A DNA stretch of 64,000 nt, taken from Hondaea fermentalgiana (Eukaryota; Sar; Bigyra; Thraustochytrida; Thraustochytriidae). The notes beneath the pieces are model-generated. The model was given only the letters and a program-made list of their open reading frames with translations. It did no database searches and was not told the origin of the DNA. The DNA lies in assembly GCA_014084085.1 (NCBI GenBank), contig NPFB01000009.1, forward strand, positions 1-64,000. Reading direction: 5' to 3'. Made by a program: the position numbers and the translations under genes. Below, one piece after another: positions 55,801 to 61,769 of the stretch. How positions within the stretch are numbered: position 1 is the stretch's first letter; every line of letters begins with the position of its first letter.

Positions 55801-58800
55801 GGTTCCGGAATATTATGGCAAGAACCTGCAAGTGGTCGTCACTGTGGCCGGGCAGCAGGGCATTGCCACGGAACTCTTCTCTTACAATAAGCCGTCCGTG
55901 GGCGGTGTCGCCATTATGGACCCTGACGACCCGACCGTCTACACGGACGTGTCCGCGGGCGCGACAGGAGCTATCGAGGTGAACTTTTTGCCCTCGAGCT
56001 ACGTGCCAGGTACGAGCTTGGAGTCGAATCGCCGTCGCTTCCTCACGAGCGAGGCGGGCAGCCGCTTCTTTATTGAGGGAGGTCGCAAGCTCGCCGACGT
56101 GGAGCTTCGCGCCCCGGACTCTACCGTGTGTGATGTTGCGTCAATGTACCGCGGCTACTCGTGGGTGGCGCGCGTCAACACCGTTCTCGATGACGGTGTG
56201 TTCTTCCGTGAGCTTGACGTGTACACCAACGAATACTGTTCCGGTGCTGTCGCGGTAACCATCGCGATTCGAGGTGGCATGTGGACCGACAGCAACAATT
56301 CGCGCAGCGATGCCGGTTGCGCGACGCCGTACACCATGCTTGTGGAACGTGTGGAGATGACGCCGCAGACCATGGACGGTGTTGGCTTCCTTGCCAACGC
56401 GAGCTGCTGCGGCGATGGCAGCTTCTGGTCCGTCGGTGAGACCCAGGAGTGCGCATGCTCGGCACTCTCGGCGAACCGCGCGCTTCTCGTGACTGGCGAG
56501 GCGTACGGTGGATTCATTGTCGACGACCTCACGGATCTCTACTTTTCGGAGCCGGCGGCGTCACTCGAAGAATACTTGAACCAGACTGCCTTCAACTTCC
56601 CTCGCTGGGGCCCGACGTACGTGTCTGTTGACGAACGCTCACTGGATGAGACCCCTTCGGGACCTACTTCTGGCTGCTGGGAGTTCGAAGCGTACGAGGA
56701 TTACAGTGAACGCCGCGACGAGGCCATCCTTCTCTATGGCTCTGCTCTCAATGTGTACCGCAAGTGTGAGAATAAGGCTCTCATGGAGCTCACGGGTGAC
56801 AACTTTTCGACGCAGATTCTCAATTCGTCGAACTCGAACGAGCTCGAGGTGGTCTTTGTAGACGAGGAACTGGGCGTGGAGTACCGCGCTGCGACGACTT
56901 CGTCTGCAGGCGACCACAACGAGCCCTGCCTTGCGACCGATAACGACGGCAACGGCTGCGTGCATACGCACGAGAAGATTATCTTCCAGATCCCTCCCGG
57001 CTCGGGCCTCAACCTTTTGGTCTTGATTCGTGTGGGTAACCAGGAGACCTATGCGGAAGTGGCGAATGCGAACTCCACGGACCCGTACGTGCGCTTCAAC
57101 TATCTGACCCCCTCGGTATCCCGTGCGTCGCCGGGTACCATCAAGGGCGACTCGTACGAGTTTGCTGATGCGGTTGGCGACGAGACCGTCAATTTGCGTG
57201 GCGATAATTTTGGCGGCACCCTTGCCAACACCACGATCTACATGGACGGTCGCATCTGCCCCGACTCCCGCTGGCGCAGTCCGGATGAGGACCTGACCAG
57301 CGGTCTTCCCTTTCTCTCGTGCAACCCGGAGAACGACGCCGTGGGTCCGCGCACTCTGTTTGTCTGCGTGTCGAACCAGGCAACGCGTGTCCCGGCAAGC
57401 CAGCTGGATCCTGAGCTTCTGCTCGAAGCGGACCGGATCCGTCTTGCTTCGACCACGAGCCAGCTGTCGGATGAGGATCAGACGACGGTCGACACCTTTC
57501 ATTCTGTGGTGAGCTCGCTGTACAATGCGCGCTGCAAGTCGATTTCCGAGCGCTCCGGCAACATTCTTGGCCAATACGGTGGCCTCGGCCAGCTTTGCGT
57601 GACGTGCCCGAGCGGCGCCGTCTGCGAGAAGGGCGATGCTCCGTTCACGGACCCGAATGCGGCAGAGGGATACTATCGCCTCGACGTGACCATCTTTGAA
57701 GACGATGGCACCTCCATCACGGATCGAGCCCAGTCTCGTTGCCCCGCAGAGCGTTGGGACAGCGATGTCGTTGCGGCTTACCCTGCCGTGGCGATTGATG
57801 AGACATGCTCGGACTATGTGGCTTGCCAGCCGGCCGAGGCCTGCACGGGTGCCAACGAGTGCAGCGAAGGCTACCAGTACGCCTACAACAAGTGTAACGA
57901 GGTGCGCGGTGCGTCTGGCTACAACAACTCGTGCGGAGTGTACAAGGATCCGTTTACGGGGGCATACCGCGGCGTGGATTCGGACTGCAACCCTGACCCG
58001 ACGAGCGAGTGTTCTTCGGACGAACCGGAAAATTGCGCCAAGTGCGTCGTTTCCTTTGATGGCGTGGTGTCGAGCGAGGTGCCTACGGGTACGTGCGAGT
58101 GCTCCATGCCGCAGCGTTGCGCTCTTTGCACGCTTAACACGCACTACCGCCTCAACAACCGTTGCCAGGAGTGCCCTGACAACGTTTGGGTAATTGCTTT
58201 GGGCTTTGCTTTGATGGTCCTGATTGCCATTGCCGCTGGCTACTACTTCAACAAGTACAACCTGAACCTGGCGCTTTTGGCCATCGGCATTGATTTTGCC
58301 CAAGTGCTTTCGGTGTTTAGCGCAGTGAACCTCACGTGGCCGCCGGCCTTTGAGAAGTTCCTGAGCTTTTTCAGCTTCCTTTCACTCAACATTGACATTG
58401 TCGGTATTGAGTGCCTCGTGCCCAACTTTGAGTACGAGACCAAGTGGTGGCTGAGCCAATCGCTTCCCTTGGTTGTGCTTGCGATCCTTATCATTTTGCA
58501 CCTTTGCTACTCGGCGTACAAGGTGTGCAGGCATTCGAAGCGTGTGAGGCTCATGTCGCACGTGGGCCGTCTTGTTGCGATCTACCTTGTGGTGTGCTAC
58601 GTGTTGTACATTGCTGTAACGCGCAAGTCGCTCGAGATTTTCGACTGCACGGAGCTTCCCGAGTCGGATGGATACCTTTACACGAGCTTCACGTCGCTCA
58701 GTTGCGATGGCGGCTCGCTGTGCCGCTGTGGCGAGGAAGGCGGTATTCAGCAGCGTCTTGCACCGCTGGCAGTTGTCTTTTTGCTCGTGTACACGGTGGG

Positions 58801-59905
58801 CTTCCCTCTGTTTGTCTTTCTCTCGATCCTTCGGCATCGTGCTGTGGTAGAGGAGGATCAGTACCTGCGTGCGCACGGCGTGGGCGACACGCGCGAGTCG
58901 GGCCCGCGTACGTATGACTTCCGCAAGTCGTTTTCGACGCTTTACGTGTCCTTCAAGCCGAGCCGCCAGACGTGGGTGGTGCTTGTCATCATGCGCAAGG
59001 CCTTCATCGCCATGTGCGCTCTGCTTCTCCGAACCAATGTGACGGCTGTGCTGGCCATGGTGCTTCTCATCCTCTTTGCTTCTTTTGTCCTGACCTCGCT
59101 GTACCGCCCGTACATGAGCAATGGTGAGCGTAGCGCGGTTCTCAAGGAGCTCGATGAGCTGGCGACCAAGGGTCTCGATGACCCCAAGTTCAACAAGTAC
59201 ACGGTGCTTTCGCGCCGCGTGCAAGAGGCTGTCAAGGTCCATCGCACCATGCTTGAGCGCCAGACGCATCACCAGCAAGGCGCGCGCCGCTTCAACTTTG
59301 ACGAATCGGATAAGACGACCTCGCGTATTGCACGTCGCAACCAGCGCCGCCGCAATGCTGCAGCCTTCTTCTTCGACTACAACAGTGTGGAACTTGCCCT
59401 CCTCGGCAGCGCTATTCTCATTTGCCTGGGCGGTATCCTGCTTGAGTCGATGGAGAACGATTCGAACCTGCACGAGCAGCGCAACTCGCTGAGCGCACTG
59501 CTCATTGTGCTCATTGTGCTCTCCATGGTCTACTACGTCATTGCGGTCCTCTCGGAGGTCTTCCCTACCTTTTTCTCGTCGTACACCAAGTTCCTGCAAC
59601 GCCGTAAGCCGGACGATCACCAGATCGAGGACCTCGATGAGGATCTCAACCTTTCGACGAACCCGATCTTTCTCCCTGGCTTTCAGCAGACGCAGCGTGA
59701 GAACCCTTCGATGCGCAAGGAGCTCGAGGAGAACCAGGCTGAGCTCGAGCGCATCGCTGAGCAGAACCGCAACCTGCGGAGCGAATTGCGTCGTCAGAAA
59801 CAGGAAGACCAGGTCAACAATGACGGCACGGACGGCGACAACCTCTCGAGGCCTAAGCCGACGCGCAAGCAATTCTCATTTCGCAACTTCCGTTCCGGGG
59901 AGTAG
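46832..59905 (+). CDS. Giant receptor-like protein: C-type lectin, Cys-rich GCC2/3, cadherin and IPT repeats, multi-span membrane domain
   Basis: A 4357-residue single-exon membrane protein. Signal peptide 1-20 (KLLAAVLLALLGANTHA). A C-type lectin domain at about 22-174 has both Ca2+-sugar motifs, EPN at 126-128 (mannose type) and WND at 158-160. GCC2/GCC3 ephrin-receptor-like Cys repeats are at about 177-500. About ten cadherin-type repeats (about 547-1760) are marked by D-x-N-D/E linkers such as DVNDDP and DVNEAP. About fourteen IPT/TIG repeats (about 1764-3434) have G-x-N-F-G cores. A Cys-rich membrane-proximal segment (to 3780) follows. Then come nine to ten hydrophobic spans (about 3783-4250), a cytoplasmic coiled coil (about 4289-4323) and a basic Phe-rich tail. 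The ectodomain suggests Ca2+-dependent adhesion or carbohydrate sensing; the membrane part resembles the TRP/polycystin-like C-termini of other protist giants, though channel function is unproven. Start at 46832 gives the signal peptide; the frame is open 420 bp further upstream. Confidence 0.85.
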   Translation: MGAQKLLAAVLLALLGANTHAQISPTNCDLGSLYDGRCYATSGNYAATWSDARSICEANDMVLASLYTVEENDWAYQNMGCRNNGYGSNRPRGVCWIGLYQTQGETAAWRWVEGIDATWTHWATGEPNNVDQDSDGGEDCGQIWRYIPRNSGDEVGRWNDEPCGWYYPFFCTAYAKCDAGYYLSQAYERWTDTSLLPECSQCPGGTYRENIGATALSDCLECPAGTIGSPGRASICSDACPQGYYCPAGTNADAEVNSENGMQACPPGTYGPSTGLTKVSQCKACDPGYYCENEANTVPNPAPCDEGRCGFVAQTANTCTQACPAGYRCTAGSACPGATKWDNSSVSNTAADCGGSSVYCPAGSVEATPVDAGYYSTGTPEERSTGQTQCEAGYYCLAGVRINCPGGTYRAEKGAASEAECSACQAGYICPTTRTNTSPQSVNCHDDSFNTSLTAYDPAEVYCPAGSTWPLIADDGYYTTPETEQTLYNRRAQVACDVDEFCEDGLRTPKLVWSTSTACGTASSATTEVSEMSAQGTSLGTFAAQINGDSSGFDLEYDIGTVTYIDSSLTSCEPTTQAKNLDIFQVSSSSGEMTLTRDDLQFETCLPTLDIRYTVPVIATIYETGTTNVVSSIQCDVVVEVEDANDDPLFVGYNAGDGSSVSETIYYRQIDERVQKNVPVAVCDTTGYAAGCPAIGSGAAELLTTDEDDGSVLQYAIVSGDDGAASDDVRPFKIDPCTGLVSARTSDQIRYNDQQVYTYVISITDDGNGGRFDTKTASATLIIYVIDVNDDPVLTYDASTNPMYILENQPESTAVTGTSLTDLATDEDGDELTFQIVTNDGDAFKIVDNVIMTTRVGAETINYESSKKRYFLDIEVQDNRGGFAQGTIQIVVQDSNDAPNMDDSVKSFYVYEGDSDAVVCAAPEATCDESTDPGHVTATDEDEADDITFALTGNHTDKFSIDATTGVIRTTAALDFEDQSISLLGGSGRGYTLTVEATSAGDAGTADDAVSTAAVIVYVVDDNEAPYFSEPSLTIEIPETWPVGAELPVSIEAVDPDNADTVLLGKAAPQQTLAFSNSGTNAYFAISTNADGTGTIKVSSSLLGLGGTTETLAVRVQDNGGPVRQEATNSFTVTILDVNEAPYFSSSTVSFSADENAEFTSSGVYASDNDVSQQLTYSITGGNGRSFFTIADASSGALNPGFVVEKLPSATLNYELSSKEWTLNVQVADEGPSALIGEFCEESVASSCGDAGAYCLSGRCAETCYDTSDGTQASVYQANVGPDSFYRCEYGGATKVASINGESIALYVETADVSVVISIVDQNDPPKFTNCSSLVYQVVEDQKTVDQQIAKASVLNSQTYDEDAENSGSSYSRSWGFEIINDSGADYFEIESGALWYRGGSYADVVVGAVFTPTLRVVDSVDNSFYTDCEITVEVIEQNTAPSMADVTADELSEGLVIADDSEYVILEDMLDLVTDPDDDEVFTFTTSANGFFDLDASTGRLTVGGSVVSYEDYVPHVYELIVRVRDSKGAEDVATVTIPIGDVNEAPTFSQSLTTLSVAEDTSTGTVVLDASQMSSVVSDPDVYSSDTAWHTLSFTLESCTTSPCPFEVDATEGFITLTSELDFEGDTNQYTLVIRATDGGGLYSEGNFIVQVTNVNEAPVFTASLSVTVPEGTDTSGSALFNMKTVVEDPDAGDEPENLIYEILTTDSPFIIEDGVLTGSNNFRLDYEAEQSYVVEIQASDDEGLSATAEVTVIVSNLNDVRITSVTASGTLSCDGGSQVTISGSNFGLTDNTVAPATLDVRYTNTRTGTEYTCASPTRSDSDNTQITCSAPAGIGSGFTWTVSVTVDGTAINGDTSSSYSTPSLSYATPTVTQVNNATALPTRGGQRFEVVGTCMGSAADYAAAGGFASTPDTSVQYCSDASVCITPTDCAMDSEGRIACTSLPGLGGNLRWVVKIAGTTSGSFSSGSYAPPSITGVNRTDFPSDGDAPLLISGDNFGALGSEPDDAFALLTFGSATAQYGLLDCVVTTSYEEITCSGIEPGMGAGMSLYVEVGGQLNADSAFDISFAAPVVTNFKGEAVSGGSAVGGQQIVVEGSGFGPACGTAATNDADSVKCDILSAEYSRGSVRAYGANAGTVITYSPDCVIVTDSRAVCSTTAGTGAGHVWTFNFGGHTGIQPPDGVTTSYAVPTVGAYEGVGAEDALTSGSQEVLIRGSNFGPANGAAIVAYYGPEDDPDEFGGSSGILCEIHTVNEVIRCETVEGAGDELSWTVFVDGQESKAETTSYGDPEIAEIDVQEFDVDGGDIVTISGLNFGPQGRQEYLEAVYFGPLANTEAYSPTCTIRSHTELRCETPPGIGEDMFWTVVVKGQSSTLSAITTSYTPLSLLSTAPSSYGTEGGYLMRVYVDGLPICDTQSIISVVFGSQTLSASYYYDDLVGSNPLSDVTSYCASSDERGRRSVSFYVPELATSERAPGVGVSVSSRRFDGAYETALGSFEYASPILDSVYAEPTSGTSGNLRVVLRGSNFCRNTQCCQTLVNGNVVDEVSHAHTIIELSASVDGATVQIRCGTRYSEVRYISTSNPFTYAAVTSAGTAVSQVTFPTDLEDGTETISLYGLNYGSSTPTVYVGDYEATVIAHEAVSCTDTSAPSLGSEGECYRTDITVPSGQGSSNGIVVVVASGARSTPDALFEFVAYEPPRITSTSIVGATSTVPTAGGRQLRIDGTNFGVNGTVYLYQYRAYSNGDFDFETNPVRVGVLSCSPWDHSSLLCDIPPGEGVDLEIRVVAGDQDSRIDSVDPQFRLSYEAPIVTGTSFNGGTIEAARTIGGDLITIEGSNFGRPYEQGAVCADLFQEDCTMIKPRVALGGLTCNLVSNTHTEIVCEVPAGQGVGLSIDVTVRSQTTVSGVVFDYLPPTITSFTPLTAPTSGRSNGNAIMMEINGDNFGIDELVVQFISTDQSLELLVVESGTDIDSSIYSQFEYNHTFITFEVPEYYGKNLQVVVTVAGQQGIATELFSYNKPSVGGVAIMDPDDPTVYTDVSAGATGAIEVNFLPSSYVPGTSLESNRRRFLTSEAGSRFFIEGGRKLADVELRAPDSTVCDVASMYRGYSWVARVNTVLDDGVFFRELDVYTNEYCSGAVAVTIAIRGGMWTDSNNSRSDAGCATPYTMLVERVEMTPQTMDGVGFLANASCCGDGSFWSVGETQECACSALSANRALLVTGEAYGGFIVDDLTDLYFSEPAASLEEYLNQTAFNFPRWGPTYVSVDERSLDETPSGPTSGCWEFEAYEDYSERRDEAILLYGSALNVYRKCENKALMELTGDNFSTQILNSSNSNELEVVFVDEELGVEYRAATTSSAGDHNEPCLATDNDGNGCVHTHEKIIFQIPPGSGLNLLVLIRVGNQETYAEVANANSTDPYVRFNYLTPSVSRASPGTIKGDSYEFADAVGDETVNLRGDNFGGTLANTTIYMDGRICPDSRWRSPDEDLTSGLPFLSCNPENDAVGPRTLFVCVSNQATRVPASQLDPELLLEADRIRLASTTSQLSDEDQTTVDTFHSVVSSLYNARCKSISERSGNILGQYGGLGQLCVTCPSGAVCEKGDAPFTDPNAAEGYYRLDVTIFEDDGTSITDRAQSRCPAERWDSDVVAAYPAVAIDETCSDYVACQPAEACTGANECSEGYQYAYNKCNEVRGASGYNNSCGVYKDPFTGAYRGVDSDCNPDPTSECSSDEPENCAKCVVSFDGVVSSEVPTGTCECSMPQRCALCTLNTHYRLNNRCQECPDNVWVIALGFALMVLIAIAAGYYFNKYNLNLALLAIGIDFAQVLSVFSAVNLTWPPAFEKFLSFFSFLSLNIDIVGIECLVPNFEYETKWWLSQSLPLVVLAILIILHLCYSAYKVCRHSKRVRLMSHVGRLVAIYLVVCYVLYIAVTRKSLEIFDCTELPESDGYLYTSFTSLSCDGGSLCRCGEEGGIQQRLAPLAVVFLLVYTVGFPLFVFLSILRHRAVVEEDQYLRAHGVGDTRESGPRTYDFRKSFSTLYVSFKPSRQTWVVLVIMRKAFIAMCALLLRTNVTAVLAMVLLILFASFVLTSLYRPYMSNGERSAVLKELDELATKGLDDPKFNKYTVLSRRVQEAVKVHRTMLERQTHHQQGARRFNFDESDKTTSRIARRNQRRRNAAAFFFDYNSVELALLGSAILICLGGILLESMENDSNLHEQRNSLSALLIVLIVLSMVYYVIAVLSEVFPTFFSSYTKFLQRRKPDDHQIEDLDEDLNLSTNPIFLPGFQQTQRENPSMRKELEENQAELERIAEQNRNLRSELRRQKQEDQVNNDGTDGDNLSRPKPTRKQFSFRNFRSGE

Positions 59906-60003
59906 TTGACTGGAGAAAGAAAACTTATCTCCCAAAAATTAATCATCGATGTTTTTTGTTTTTCCTTCTCTTCATCTTTTGCCAATCGATTGCCGCTTGG
60001 GAA

Positions 60004-60009
60004 TAAAAA
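60004..60009 (+). terminator. Polyadenylation signal AATAAA of the receptor gene
   Basis: A perfect AATAAA about 100 nt after the receptor stop, within an A/T-rich stretch and just before the minisatellite begins. The spacing suits a 3' UTR end. Confidence 0.55.
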
Positions 60010-60043
60010 ATCAACGACCCTCTGTTCGTAGAAGATGCGTTGC

Positions 60044-60735
60044 GAGCGATTTGCCGAGCATCGCTGCGTGTGTGCGATAGCTGTCACGATGAGAAGCCTT
60101 TCGCCTGAATTCGTCCATCTCAATTATGGACCATGTGACCCAAGACGCTTGGAGAGCGATTTGTCGAGCATCGACGAAAGGATTTCCATCGTGACGACCA
60201 TCGCACAGCTGAGTTTGTGCGATAGCTGTCACGATGAGAAGCCTTTCGTCTAAACTTGGCTATCTCAATTCTGAGCGAGTAATGCAAGACGCATGCATGG
60301 GAGAGCGATTTACCGAGCATCGACGAAAGGATTTCCATCGTGACGACCATCGCACAGCTGAATTTGTGCGATAGCTGTCACGATGAGAAGCCTTTCGTCT
60401 AAACTTGGCTATCTCAATTCTGAGCGAGTAATGCAAGACGCATGCATGGGAGAGCGATTTACCGAGCATCGACGAAAGGATTTCCATCGTGATAACCATC
60501 GCGCAGCTGAGTTTGTGCGACGGTCGTCACGATGCAAAGCCTTTCGTCTGATCTTGACTATCTCAATTATGGACCATGTAATCCAAGACGCATGCATGGG
60601 AGAGCGATTTACCGAGCATTGATGAAAGGCTTTCCATCGTGACGACCATACCACAAACTCAGCTGTGCGACGGTCGTCACGATGCAAAGCCTTTCGTCTG
60701 AACTTGACCATCTCTATTCTGAGCGATGCGACGCA
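60044..60735. repeat. Minisatellite of about 149-bp units, each with a long hairpin
   Basis: The anchor GAGAGCGATTT recurs at 60152, 60301, 60450 and 60600 (periods 149, 149, 150). A shorter, more diverged unit starts at 60044. Each full unit contains, in order, an A/GCATCGACGAAAGG segment, a roughly 50-nt inverted repeat beginning CATCGTGAC and ending GTCACGATG, a CTTTCGTCT segment and a CTATCTCAATT segment. The hairpin in the unit at 60187-60236 has 9-bp and 8-bp stems. In the last unit (60635-60684) the outer stem is 13 bp and perfect. Short frames in it are repeats of the same meaningless peptide. Confidence 0.9.
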
Positions 60736-61668
60736 GCGCGAGCATCTCTGCTTCGACCTGTCTGGTCCTTCGTTCAAGATAGTCAGGTTTCTCTAATTAG
60801 CTTGCCTCATTGTAAAATTGTTGGGACGACGAGGACGGCCAAGAGAAACACAAGATGGACTGTGCTGTATTCTTTGCGTGTTGAAGTCGCAAGATAGGTT
60901 TGTGAGACTTGCACCGACCGAACTGAGCGGAGGGCTTGAGCCGAGCCGAGAGCTTGGGTCGACTTAAGAAGCGTCGAGTTGAGTTCTGCAAAACTTTGCT
61001 GTCGCCCAGCCCTGCAGCTGACACCATTACCCAAGTCTGCCATGCAGCGCAACCTTTCTTTGACTTGATTGTCTTTCAGCGCAGCTCTGTTGCTTGCGTG
61101 GGAGGGACATTTGAAGCCGCGTGTGGGTTTATATGTCGCCATCTGCAGCTGCCTGCCTGCCTTGGGAGCGGCTCAGCTCCTTCGCGGCCTGCGATGGGAA
61201 CGCCCCGGACCTCATTCTCACTTCACCATTCTTTCCCCGGTGGGCTTGGCTTGGCTTCACTGGCGATGGATGGACGGGTAGGGCCGGACCCCTTCGTGTC
61301 CGCACCGCTGGCATCGCCCGCGCCCCCGATCTGGCCTCGTCGCGCTGTAGCCCGGGAGGAGCCGCAGCCGCGGGATGTCGAGCGGCGGGCTCGCCTGCTC
61401 TCCCTCCCTCCCTCCCTCCCTCCCTCCCTCCCTCCCTCTCTCTCCCTCTCTCTCTCTCTCTTCCCCTTGCGCGCGCACGTGCCGCCGGCGCAGCGCGTGC
61501 ACAGCGTTCGCTCCGCTACTTGCCCGCTACGCGGCTGCTACTACCTCCCTCGTGTTCACACTGCCACTTCCGCCGCGGAAAGTCTATCGGCAGCCGCCGC
61601 GGCACTTGCGTTGTCGCAAGGGCGGTGCACGCGAGGGCGCGGCGGGCAGAGGCAGGCGCGGCGAGCTC
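60736..61668. other. Upstream region of the TPR/FHA gene, with a pyrimidine microsatellite
   Basis: No start codon leads into a convincing protein before the gap. The frame continuous with the TPR/FHA gene translates here to Pro/Leu/Ser low-complexity sequence. The region therefore probably holds promoter and 5' UTR, and possibly the first codons next to the gap. Confidence 0.45.
61400..61462. repeat. CCCT / CT polypyrimidine microsatellite
   Basis: About nine TCCC units pass into CTCTCT without interruption, giving a 60-nt pure pyrimidine strand. Such mirror-type tracts can form triplex DNA. It lies about 200 bp before the assembly gap. Confidence 0.9.
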
Positions 61669-61768
61669 NNNNNNNNNNNNNNNNNNNNNNNNNNNNNNNN
61701 NNNNNNNNNNNNNNNNNNNNNNNNNNNNNNNNNNNNNNNNNNNNNNNNNNNNNNNNNNNNNNNNNNNN
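61669..61768. other. Assembly gap of exactly 100 N
   Basis: A placeholder gap immediately upstream of the first recognisable codons of the TPR/FHA protein, following G+C-rich and microsatellite sequence. The N-terminus of that protein is probably lost in it. Confidence 0.98.
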
Positions 61769-61769
61769 A

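Noticed and set aside
60044..60735. CRISPR-like array
   Set aside because: The unit is about 149 bp with no spacer/repeat alternation, and the genome is eukaryotic. It is a minisatellite.
60260..60777. Open frames on both strands inside the minisatellite
   Set aside because: They are the same peptide repeated because the DNA repeats with a period near 150. There is no independent coding sign.
60936..61668. N-terminal part of the frame leading into the TPR/FHA protein
   Set aside because: It starts with a non-ATG codon and translates microsatellite DNA into Ser/Leu/Pro runs. The real start is in or near the gap.
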